From assembly GCF_019097595.1 (NCBI RefSeq), contig NC_080732.1, positions 6,524,854 through 6,588,853 of the forward strand: a stretch of 64,000 nucleotides of DNA, written 5' to 3'. The translations under genes were made by a program, and so were the position numbers. This DNA comes from Hemibagrus wyckioides. Its lineage: Eukaryota; Chordata; Actinopteri; Siluriformes; Bagridae. The first letter of the stretch is position 1; every line of letters begins with the position of its first letter. Below are positions 1-12,733 of this stretch, one piece after another. The notes beneath the pieces are model-generated. The model had not been told where the DNA came from, searched no databases, and saw only the letters and a program-made list of their open reading frames with translations.

Positions 1-425
1 ACAACACATCCCCTATGCACACAACTCATCCCCAAATCACACACTCACCCCCTAGTCACACACTCACCCCCTATTCTGTGCCATAGTGTAGTATAGACAG
101 TGTGAGCACTGAAGACTCCTTCAATAAATATCCTTACAGAAGATCTATATACTATTTACATCAAGCTGTATCCCAAATAACTGTGCACTACACTAGGTAC
201 ACATCTGTTAGCCCCGCCCACTTACTGTCCCCTGCAAGCAAAGCTGTGAGCATTGAGTGCAGGAAGTGTCCAGTGTTTCCGGGTGAATAAAAGTGCATCA
301 TCATCCAGGTTCACAATGTTCATACAAGTGGCACAGAACCGTGTAATGTGTGGCAATACGAAGGACTGCAGTGATATGTGTTTTGTCTGACCTCGATAGT
401 TGTGGTGTGTGTAGAAAGGAAAACA

Positions 426-477
426 CTGTGTGTGTGTGTGCGTGTGTGTGTGTGTGTGTGTGCGTGTGTGTGCGCGT
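426..477. repeat. GT microsatellite
   Basis: An interrupted (GT)n tract with GC interruptions. The rest of 1-667 shows no rotatin exon that I can recognise; it would be intron downstream of exon 31. Confidence 0.9.
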
Positions 478-619
478 GGCTGGTGCTTTTTTTGTTGGCA
501 GGCCTTTCTACACAGAATATTCAACAGAGCAGCAGTTGAGAAATGCTCAACCTCTTACATTCTGCTTGCTGACATTTTAGAAATCCAAAACAAAGGCTCT
601 GCACTCTGTTTGTGGATGA

Positions 620-621
<2 letters not shown>

Positions 622-660
<39 letters not shown>
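622..660. repeat. GT microsatellite abutting the rttn exon 31 donor
   Basis: A (GT)n run ending eight bases from the exon boundary; it is CA in the pre-mRNA, immediately inside the intron. Confidence 0.9.
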
Positions 661-663
<3 letters not shown>

Positions 664-667
664 CCAC

Positions 668-826
668 CTCACGCCGCACCATGCTGCACTCCTGTCTCTC
701 CAGCAGGATGTTGATCAGCGTCGCCCACAAACCGCCTGAGATGTTCTGGCAGCTATTCGACAACATCACACAGCCGCTTTCTAACGAAGAGAGAGCCGCG
801 CCCAGCGCCAGGCTGGCACAGCGTAC
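668..826 (-). CDS. rttn: rttn coding exon 31 (last exon visible)
   Basis: Residues 1369-1421. Acceptor ACACTCAG|GTA, donor CGTGAG|GTGGGC. It encodes [20 protein letters not shown] and [10 protein letters not shown], then ECSMVRRE. The length of 159 nt is divisible by three. Dinucleotide repeats flank both splice sites. Confidence 0.95.
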
Positions 827-1009
827 CTGAGTGTGTACACACACACACACACTCAGAGTCAGACTTGGCAAACGTTTTAACTGCCGCTGCTTTGTGCTCA
901 TTATGCTTTTCATTGATTATCAAAGCTCAGCTTAAAACTTTCCTGTTTACTCAACAAGATCATCGCTACGCACCTTGCTGCCCCTTTTTATGTGCGTGTG
1001 TCAGTCTTT

Positions 1010-1051
<42 letters not shown>

Positions 1052-3425
1052 GACAGCTATAACAGAATGGAAAGTGGCCTTATCAGAAAAGCTGTTTTCC
1101 CTTTAATTTGTCACCATCTACACATCATATGTTAACATGGTAGGTGTGCCTAATAATCTGGCTACATTTAAATTCATATCTCAGCCAAGCATGCATTTCT
1201 TTCTTATTTTGCAACACAACTTGGTACAATCGGCCCGAGATGCAGGAATATGAATGTGAATGCCAAATATAAAGATGCATACTTAAGAGTGTTTGTGTAT
1301 CTCACCTCTGGGTCGCGATCCACCCACAGAGGGATTAACCAAGCGAGGCCAAACTGCGCCGAACACGGATCATCAGCACTCTGTTCAGGCCCAAGAGACC
1401 AGAGTGACATCCAATCCTAGAGAGAACACACACACACACAAACACACACAAACAAATAAAACTTCGGACTCTACATTCTCTAAATATACATACAGCAGGA
1501 TCCAAATGTCTGAGTCGGCTGCCAAGAACGGTTTGTGTTTCATTATTCATCAAGACCATCAAAAACCCGTACTCCTCTGCCCTTGCTTATTATCCGAGAA
1601 TGTACTATTTAAAACCGAGTGTGGTGTTTAAATGTGTAGAAGAAGTCTGTCCTGTTAGCACATTCATTTCAGCTCTGTGCTGCATGTTTTAAAAGGAAAA
1701 AATGCTACAGCAAGCTACTAGCGGTGACGATGCTGGGGCCTTTTCCACTGCGCGGATTCATCTCACAGCTACGAATGCCAATACACATTTAATGAAAATT
1801 CAAGGCTCCGTTCCAAACAAACGAAGACATGACTGGGTGGTACACTGCATGATTTTCAAAGTGGTTGGACCACGGTTGTTTTCAACACTGCACGGCTATC
1901 TGGGGTAGCATTCAGTCGCTGCTGGATCGGATCGGCGACAGGAGGTTTCACACTGCATGACTTCAGAATAGGAAGAATCGATGACGGCGCTATCTGATCC
2001 GCTAACTGCGTTTTGCAACCGGACGTACGCGAGAAGTGATAAAGAAATGACGCAAGATCAAGCGTGAGCTCAGAGTTCTCGCGCGAGACTGGACATGGAA
2101 CCCCACAAAAAGTTTGCTATCCAAATGGTCTGTGCGGGGAAGAAGGATTGTGCGTTCTGCAGAACTGACCAAATGAATAATTTTGCTGCTGCGGCTGGTC
2201 AAGCAAATGTCTCTGCTTTATTTCTGTTCGTAAAGCTTATTTATTCTGATATAACTATAATCATGACATTTTTTCTGATAAAAACCTATAAACTATAAAA
2301 CATGCTTGTTGATATTGTGGTCTATAAATCCTCCCCAAATTGCCTGCTGCTCTGTATCTTGCTCTCTCATTGGTTGTAGGTCATCATCGAGGTATTTTTC
2401 AGTCAGAACACATTTCACACCGCACGATTCTCTCATCGGTGATTCTCTCAGATCGCGTCTTTGGTAATTCACATTGTTCAATCGTCACCCATGTGCACGA
2501 GCTCCAATTTACCACCGATTTCGGGCATTTGTCATTTGTCTGCGACTGAAAATCAGGGCTAAATCTGCTAAAAATTGTTCAGAAACACTGGTTTCCTTTT
2601 TCACAGGCATGAAAAGGAGGAACTGGAAGTTATTTTGACTCGATTCGAAACTACGTCAACTTTTGATTGTATAGGAACTTAAATCTGAATGAAATTTTGA
2701 TACCTTCTCCTTGCTTTCAGACATCATCTCATGGGACAGATGAAGCAGGGAGATTACTGCATTCTTGGTCACTCCTTTTCCCATAAAGGACATGGCGTTC
2801 CCTCCCCACTCCACATAGAAAGAGGAAATTACCTGGGGAAGAAAAGAAAACATTTTGAAAGCTCCCCAAAAAGCTGTATGATTTATTTCTGTATGCAGTC
2901 ATTTACCAAAGAAGATTTACCTCAAGTAAGCCGCTAAGGTATTTCCGGCAGAGTGTGTGTGGCTCCATGCTGCTCGTGTGAGTGCTCCAGCCGGGCAGAG
3001 CGGTGGTGTGTGCCATGCTGCGTAGAGAACGCTCCAGAGAGGGAAGACCATAAAAACGTGGGGCATCTGAAACACGGAGACACTGCAGCAGACGGACTGC
3101 AAACTCTGATGCTAACGGCCCAGAGAAGAGGGTACACATCCTGAGCCAGGAAGAGAGAGAGAGAGAGATAGAGATAGAGAGAGAGAGAGAGGTCAAACAC
3201 TGACTGCAAAAGAGATTTTTATGAATAAAGAAAGAAAGGGTGAAAGGCTAAATGGAATAAATAGAGGACAGTGATCTGATCTTAAATGATGGAAGGAAGG
3301 AGTCAGACAATGTGAAACCAAATCCTCGAGATTTTGAGAAGACAAACAGGAAACTGAGATCTTCTGAGAGAAAGAGAGAGAGAGAGAGAACTTGATTCAA
3401 TTCTCAGTTAAGTGTGAAAGTGAGG

Positions 3426-3473
<48 letters not shown>

Positions 3474-6400
3474 TCTGAATGTGTGTGTATGTGGGACCTG
3501 TCGGAGGTGTGTGTGAGACGCAGCAGCAGAGTGTTGAACAGTGAGGTCAGTTCTCTCTGCAGTTGATGTCCGCAGTGTTGACTCGCCGGGTGTCTCTGAG
3601 GGTCAGTGTGCATCTTCACATCCAGCAGCAGGTCCAGCAGGACGTGTGTGTCCTACAAACACACGAAAACTCAATCAGTCACTTCCTCCCACCTCACCTC
3701 ATCTCAATCCTACATGGGATTAAAGCTTTACCAGTCACCTGCTTCAGGAGTAATTCCAGAAGCCATTTCAGGTCTTGATCATCAGAATCAGCCTGACGTT
3801 GCTTGAAGAAAGTGTTCAGGAAAGACAGGACGTCTGCCAGCAGCATCTCGTCCTCGGGGCAAGCAGGTTTCACTCGGAGAAACCTGGACGTTGATGGGAA
3901 AATATACCGTGCAGAAAGGGTTTAAAGGGGGAGGGGTGGGGGCAGATCTAACTTGGGTGTGTATGTGAGTGAGTATGTGTGTGTACCTCTCCAGAGCTCC
4001 ACGCCAGCTGACTTTCTGCAGCGTGCTCTTGGCGGAGTGTGTGCTGTGTTTAAGAGCCAGCTGGTCAGTCAGTAGATACAGATGCATTCTGGTCAGAGCG
4101 AAAGTGACCCCGGTGTGTGAGCCAGCTGAGCGAATGGCATTAACACACTCTTGAAGCCCTGCTCTCATGTCACACACACGCACTGACACGACCTGAGACT
4201 CTGACATCACCAGATCAGCATGAAATCTGCAGCAGGATGAAGGAGTGGAGAAAATGATGAATTTGGGAAGCATATTAAACATTCCTTTTTTCAATTTTCT
4301 GTTAAATACAAAAGATCAGGGGGGTTCCACCATCATTATGTGGTAGAGGGGTTTCACCATCATTATGTGGTAGGGGGTTCCACCATCATTATATGGCAGC
4401 TTCCATCATTATGTGGTAGGGGGGTTCCACCATCATTATGTGGTAGAGGGGTTCCACCATCATTATGTGGTAGGGGGGTCCACCATCATTATGTGGTAGG
4501 GGGTTCCACCATCATTATGTGGTAGAGGGGTTCCACCATCATTATGTGGTAGGGGGTTCCACCATCATTATATGGCAGCTTCCATCATTATGTGGTAGAG
4601 GGGTTCCACCATCATTATGTGGTAGAGGGGTTCCACCATCATTATGTGGTAGAGGGGTTCCACCATCATTATGTGGTAGGGGGTTCCACCATCATTATAT
4701 GGCAGCTTCCATCATTATGTGGTAGAGGGGTTCCACCATCATTATGTGGTAGAGGGGTTTCACCATCATTATGTGGTAGAGGGGTTCCACCATCATTATG
4801 TGGTAGGGGGGTTTCACCATCATTATGTGGTAGAGGGGTTCCACCATCATTATGTGGTAGGGGGGTTTCACCATCATTATGTGGTAGAGGGGTTCCACCA
4901 TCATTATGTGGTAGGGGGGTCCACCATCATTATGTGGTAGAGGGGTTCCACCATCATTATGTGGTAGGGGGGTCCACCATCATTATGTGGTAGAGGGGTT
5001 TCACCATCATTATGTGGTAGAGGGGTTCCACCATCATTATGTGGTAGGGGGGTCCACCATCATTATGTGGTAGGGGGGTTTCACCATCATTATGTGGTAG
5101 AGGGGTTCCACCATCATTATGTGGTAGGGGGATCCACCATCATTATGTGGTAGGGGGGTTTCACCATCATTATGTGGTAGAGGGGTCCACCATCATTATG
5201 TGGTAGAGGGGTTCCACCATCATTATGTGGTAGGGGGGTTTCACCATCATTATGTGGTAGAGGGGTTCCACCATCATTATGTGGTAGGGGGGTCCACCAT
5301 CATTATGTGGTAGGGGGTTCCACCATCATTATGTGGTAGAGGGGTTCCACCATCATTATGTGGTAGGGGGTTCCACCATCATTATATGGCAGCTTCCATC
5401 ATTATGTGGTAGAGGGGTTTCACCATCATTATGTGGTAGAGGGGTTTCACCATCATTATGTGGTAGGGGGGTTTCACCATCATTATGTGGTAGAGGGGTT
5501 CCACCATCATTATGTGGTAGGGGGGTTCCACCATCATTATATGGCAGCTTCCATCATTATGTGGTAGAGGGGTTTCACCATCATTATGTGGTAGAGGGGT
5601 TTCACCATCATTATGTGGTAGAGGGGTTCCACCATCATTATGTGGTAGGGGGTTCCACCATCATTATATGGCAGCTTCCATCATTATGTGGTAGAGGGGT
5701 TCCACCATCATTATGTGGTAGAGGGGTTCCACCATCATTATATGGCAGCTTCCATCATTATGTGGTAGGGGGGTTTCACCATCATTATGTGGTAGAGGGG
5801 TTCCACCATCATTATATGGCAGCTTCCATCATTATGTGGTATGGGGGTTTCACCATCATTATGTGGTAGAGGGGTTTCACCATCATTATGTGGTAGGGGG
5901 GTCCACCATCATTATGTGGTAGGGGGGTCCACCATCATTATGTGGTAGAGGGGTTCCACCATCATTATGTGGTAGGGGGGTCCACCATCATTATGTGGTA
6001 GGGGGGTTTCACCATCATTATGTGGTAGAGGGGTTCCACCATCATTATGTGGTAGAGGGGTTCCACCATCATTATGTGGTAGAGGGGTTCCACCATCATT
6101 ATGTGGTAGAGGGGTTCCACCATCATTATGTGGTAGGGGGGTTTCACCATCATTATGTGGTAGGGGGGTTTCACCATCATTATGTGGTAGAGGGGTTCCA
6201 CCATCATTATGTGGTAGGGGGGTCCACCATCATTATGTGGTAGAGGGGTTCCACCATCATTATATGGCAGCTTCCATCATTATGTGGTATGGGGGTTTCA
6301 CCATCATTATGTGGTAGAGGGGTTCCACCATCATTATGTGGTAGGGGGTTCCACCATCATTATATGGCAGCTTCCATCATTATGTGGTATGGGGGGTTTC

Positions 6401-6838
6401 ACCATCATTATGTGGTAGGGGGGTTTCACCATCATTATGTGGTAGAGGGGTTCCACCATCATTATGTGGTAGGGGGGTCCACCATCATTATGTGGTAGGG
6501 GGTTCCACCATCATTATATGGCAGCTTCCATCATTATGTGGTATGGGGGGTTTCACCATCATTATGTGGTAGAGGGGTTCCACCATCATTATGTGGTAGA
6601 GGGGTTCCACCATCATTATGTGGTAGAGGGGTTCCACCATCATTATGTGGTAGGGGGGTCCACCATCATTATCATTATCATTATCATCATTATCTATCTA
6701 ACAAGGTTATTTCAAGTCTTTTATCCCTATATACCTTAAAACATATCTTTTTTTATGACATTTTTATATGTTGTAATTTCACAACACTGATCAAAAAGGT
6801 CTGACATGATTTGAGCTTGATAGATATGTACATAGATA

Positions 6839-6872
<34 letters not shown>

Positions 6873-6918
6873 CCAGATAGATAGATAGACAGATGGATAG
6901 ATAGACAGACAGATAACC

Positions 6919-6961
<43 letters not shown>

Positions 6962-6991
6962 CAGACAGATAACCAGATAGATAGATAGATG

Positions 6992-7044
<53 letters not shown>

Positions 7045-7162
7045 CCAGATAGATAGATAGATAGATAGATACATTCTCGATATACTCCTATAATGATATG
7101 TGTAAATAATTGAAGCAAAAGCACAGTGTGTCTAACAGGCTAGGAACTTCATCTGATCCAGT

Positions 7163-7198
<36 letters not shown>

Positions 7199-10100
7199 GT
7201 ATCACTGCTATGGTGCTATGGCTACACCTACAAAGCTATAGTTTATACTATATTACGTGAGGTTAATCTATAATATGACCTATATGACAGATTGACCTCA
7301 CGTAACCATCTAGCCAGAGTGAGCAGCGTCTTACTCAGGTGCGTGAGCGGTGTTGTCTCTCCGGCGTGTGAGCAGCGTGTCTGTGCCGCAGTGCCAGGCC
7401 CGGTTCCAGCTGAAGCTCAGCGCCTCCTTGGCAGCTCTCAGCTCCATCAGATCAGTATAAAGAGGCAGAACGATGCAGTTGGGACTCACGGCGTGATGAG
7501 ACGCAGCGCGAAACGGCAGATTATACCTGCACAAAGACAAAATGACATCCTTATGACTACGCTAAAAAGGAAAGCTCTTCACTATGTTAACGTGGATACT
7601 AAACAGATTATACCTGTAGTGGTGGAAAAAGAGGAAGGAGCACAAATATAGAAATCATTCCAGAACCTCTTAATGAATTTTGAGAACATGATCAGACATT
7701 CAGAAACAGATAAAAGAACTAAACCCATCAGGTTATGGCTTCATCAGAGTTTCGAGCCCTGAACACAACAGAGTCGGGCCTTTTAAAGTCTCCGAAGATG
7801 TGGATCTTACAAAATTTAGGTGTATAAATGGTATCATTTAAAGTGATATCTACTCTTCATTACCATACTTGCAAATAGTACAACAGTTCTCATGCTGGAA
7901 AGACTATTCACGTACATAAGGTACAGGGGACAGCATCCTGGACAGTCATTTCATCTGTGCTTTAAAAAATAAACTTGACATCTTTGCAGAAGCTTAAACA
8001 ACTGTTGCAATTAGACTGGCGTTTCACTGCTAAGCCCCTGCTAAGTGAAGAAATTCTGCATCATTTTAATAAGTTCTGGTTATTTATTTTATAATTATTA
8101 TTATTTTTTTTTACCATGCACTTACCTTCTGATAATGCAGACCGGCAGAGAGAAGGGAGTGAAGGCTGTATCCGTGTCAGCTTTTCCAGTGCTGATGACA
8201 AATACATGACAAACATAACATATATTAACCCTTCACACATTGTTTAAGGGAACAAAAACACTCAGATTTGATCATTTAATTCTATCACAAAGACGTCGTC
8301 ACAAAGCAGCTTTACAGAAATATAAAGATTTAAGATGAATAATAATAAAAAAATAAAATGTATCCTTAATGAGCATGCCAAAGGTGATGGTGGTGAGAAA
8401 AAAATAAACTCCCTGAGACTACATGAAGAAGAAACCTTGAAAGGAACCCTTCTCTCGTCTGGGTGACACCAGACAGTGTGATTCGAAATATTTTCCTTTC
8501 TATATCTGTAGTATACAGTGAAACCTCTGCATTTGGATTCTCTCCCTTATGAATTTCCGCCTTAAGAATTGAAATTTTGCATTAAATTTGCATCTGCATA
8601 TGAAGCATTTTCGGCATACGAACATACTGAACCAAAATGAAGGCTAAGTTGCGTGCATGTCCGGGAGCCATGGAAAGCCAAGCAAAGCAAGTTTAGGAAT
8701 TTTCATTTCAGCCAGTGAAAGCTGTTTGGAAAGAGTCAACCCACAATACCAATGTTGCCCTCGGCATGCGTTTAAAAGCTACGTGATTTATCGGGTGTTT
8801 TTTTGTTGACACATTGATGGCGTGGGTGATCGATTCTATTTTTAGCCCAAGCTTGGTGGCACGACTTCCTGTGAGGACCCTTGACATGGAATGCTTGGCT
8901 TAGGTCAGTGCCTTGTATGCAGCCATACAGTTTACATACGCTTCGTATTGGGAATATTTTAGGGAGGCTGGAACGGACTATCTGCATTTACATTATTTAT
9001 TACGGGAAAATTTGTTCCGCAAGACAAATTTTTGCCTGAAAATGAATTAAATACCTATGCTGAGGTTCCACTGTATGGTCAGGAAATTGATTCCAGTTTT
9101 AACATGCAGTCCATTTTGTTGTATTAACTTATACATTAACTGTTCACTGATGGAGACTTGGGAGTTACAATAGAAGTCCAAAGCTATCCTCATGGTTTCT
9201 AAATGATAAGTGATAAGACTCTGGATTACTAGTATAACTTTACAAACATTACACATAATGTTATACATTTCTATAAGTAATGCAAGCAATAAAAGAGAAC
9301 GCCAAATGTGTTGGCATGTATAATAAGAACAGCTTTGAAAATCAAATGGAGCAGATTTACTTCTGCTGCTCAGTAGAAGGCTATTTAGTGTCAACTATCT
9401 TGGGCTGTAATATAGACATCTATAAACACAACTAAGCTGGGGACACAATAATAAATAAATAACACTTTTGAGGCCCACTAAAGGATGTTGAGGTTCTCTT
9501 TGGGAGTGACACGGTTGAATAGGATTTGGAACGAGTACATCAGAGGGACAGCTCATGCTGGACGTTAGGGAGGCCAGATTAAGATGGTTTGGTCATGTTC
9601 AGAGGAGGGAGAGTGAGTATATCGGTAGGAGAATGTTGGACATGGAGCTGCCAGGCAGGAGGCAAAGAGGAAGGCCAAAGAGGAGGTATATGGATGGAAT
9701 AAATGAGGATATGAAGCTAGTGGGTGGAAGTGTTGAGGATGCAGAAGATAGGGATAGGTGGAGAGAGATGATTCGCTGTGGCGACCCCTGAAGGGAAAAG
9801 CCAAAATAGGAAGACAACTTTTGAGGCCCACTATAGTGAAGTTTGCTGAGATATACAATTTCTGTGTGCATCCGAAAAAGGCAGAATAAACATGTCAATG
9901 TTTACTCTTTCAAATGTTTTTTAATAAACCTTGTGGAGGAAATTTACTTATGCAGCACAGAACATTCTGAAGTGTATTATTCCTCTTATACCACAGTCAA
10001 CAAACATTTTTCTTAAACAATGATTCATCATAGGGTCATTCGTATTATTTGCAATAACACTGTACAATAGTTCACCTGTGTATGTGTGTGTGAGAGACAC

Positions 10101-10922
10101 TACTGCACTACTTCAACCATTAACACTATTTTCTAGACTCTCAAGGGTCTTCATATTTATTATCTACTGCCAGTTTGCACATATTAACATCACATTACAG
10201 TAAACATCATTAAATCCACAGCTGTTTTTCTTGTCCGCACTGCTACTTTTAAGTTAACTTACTGTATTCTATATTTAAGGTTTTCTGCATAGACTTATAT
10301 TTTTGTGTGTGTATCTATCAGGCATAACATTATGGCCACCTGTCTAATATTGTGTTGCTGCCAAAACAGCCCTGACCCGTCCTGCACTGTGTATTCTGAC
10401 ACCTTTCTATCAGAACCAGCATGAACTTCTTCAGCAATTTGAGCAACAGTAGCTCGTCTGTTGGATCGGATCACATGGGCCAGCCTTCACTTCTCACGTA
10501 CATCAATGAGCCTTGACCGCCCATGACCCTGTCGCCGGTTCACCACTGTTCCTTCCTTGGACCACTTTTGATAGATACTGACCACTGCAGACCGAGAACA
10601 CCCCACAAGAGCTGCAGTTTTGGAGACGCTCTGATCCAGTCAACTAGCCATCACAATTTGGCCCTTCGTCAAACTCGCTCAAATCCTTACACTTGTCCAT
10701 TTATCCTGCTTCTAACATCAACTTTGAGGACAAAATGTTCACTTGCTGCCTAATATATCCCACCCACTAACAGGCGCCATGATGAGGAGATCATCAGTGT
10801 TATTCACTTCACCTCTCACTGCTCATAATGTTATGCCTGATTGGTGCATATAAAGTATATCTATCCGTTCATCTGTCTAGCCGTCTATCTGTCTGCCTAT
10901 CCATCTATCCATCCATCCATCC

Positions 10923-11010
<88 letters not shown>

Positions 11011-11643
11011 GTTTACCCGTCTATCTATCTGTCTAGCCATCTATCTGTCTAGCCGTCTGTCTGCCTAGCCATCTACCTACCTACCTCTCTCTCTCTCTCT
11101 CTGTTATGTGCATCAAGGAGTATCCAGCAAACGAATATTGAGAACATTCAGAGTTGATGGAAACACACCTAAAAAAAAATCCTTAGACGGTTGTACATAC
11201 CACACATCGACTGTCGCGATCTCATCAAAAAGCAGGAAACACATCAACGCTGCGGCTTCAGTCACGTCTCTGTGATCGGCCTTCATCAGCAGTGAGGCTG
11301 AGAAAATGCAGTTAAACAAGACATGATGGAGTAAATGTACGTTCTCAGGCACTGAGTGGAGTCACCAGCACAAATTATTCTTATTGTCATTATATATAAT
11401 TATTATTCATTTAAAAAAAGACACATCGTGTAGTTGGTCTGAAGTGATTAGTTTGAGATCATTCAAAGATCTTTTGCTTTAACTTATTTATTTATTTCTC
11501 TCCTGATTTTTTTCCTAGGGTGCATCGTGGCTTATTGGTTAGAGCTTCCTCTACCCTGTGTGAGGGGTTTCCTCTGGGTACTCCAGTTTCCTCCCTCAGT
11601 CCAGACATGCTCGGTAGGCTGACTGGCATCTTTAGTGTATAAA

Positions 11644-11674
<31 letters not shown>

Positions 11675-12696
11675 CAGATTGAAGCCATGGCTTAAGCAAA
11701 AGTACATTATGCGGTTGAGAAAAAATTGTTTGGAAAACTGTGGGTTGTGGCGGTCTGCATGTCTGTGTGTGGACAGGCCTTCTGTCATTTTATTGGCACT
11801 CCACAACACCCTCTAACTCCAGCACAAGTTGGCTGGTCTGTTCAGAAATGAGAAAATATGGCTGAACAGTAAGTGGCCAGCACAGCCAGCCTGTCCTCCT
11901 GTGAGCAACAAAACTACTCAGTGCTTTCAAAATACTTAAGGGAAATTACCATAACAACATCAGAATAAACATTGGCAGTGCTTTTCAAAGAAAGCACTGC
12001 GGAAGAAGGGGATGAAGCCAAAAAACGCTAACAATGCTTACTCCAGAGCCTTAAAGCTCATTAGAGCTCCTTACAAATACGGTGACACTTGACCGTTTTC
12101 GTAAGTCAGTTAAAGCCGAAATCTCTCGTGTTTTCGACACTTCGTGGCTTTATGCAATTGTAGTAAAAATGATTTAGGGTATACAGTCGAGTCAGAAGTA
12201 TTCGGACAGTAACGCAATCTTCCATCTGTCCACCAGCAGAGTGGATTTGAAAAGTAGCAATCGAGATGTGATTGGATTGTAGATATTCAGATTTAACTCA
12301 ATAACAAAAATATTGCGCGAAATGTTTAGGAATTACAGCAGTTTTCACAGGGTGCCTTTATGTTCACAGGCTCAAAAGTAATCAGACTGTAGCTGAACTT
12401 AAGCGGGTTCAGGTTTTTCTGAACTATAGAAGGTCCATTCATAAAAAGAAGGAATGTGCTGGAGAGCTGAACAACAACTGAAGTAGATAATTGCAGAATT
12501 CTTTCTTTGGTAAAAAAAAAACAAAAACAAAAAAAAAACAACAAAACAACATGTAGCCAAGTCAAGACCACTCTTGGGGACGTAGGTGTATCATTATCAA
12601 AGTCTATAATCAAGAGATGTCTTCATGAATGTAAATACTGAGTGTTTACCTCGAGATGCAAACCACTGGGAACACTCAAGAACAGAACGCCCGAAG

Positions 12697-12733
<37 letters not shown>

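Noticed and set aside
4318..6673. CRISPR-like appearance: a short repeat in a regular array.
   Set aside because: There are no unique spacers, units are contiguous, and the setting is an intron of a vertebrate gene.
4340..6804. Many open frames with HHHY/GRGV/IIMW repeats up to 178 codons.
   Set aside because: All arise from the 27-28-bp minisatellite; same content on all frames and no start or domain logic.
6736..7124. Tyrosine/leucine/isoleucine/serine-rich frames resembling membrane proteins.
   Set aside because: Translation of GATA/GACA tetranucleotide repeats; the same occurs at 10828-11068.
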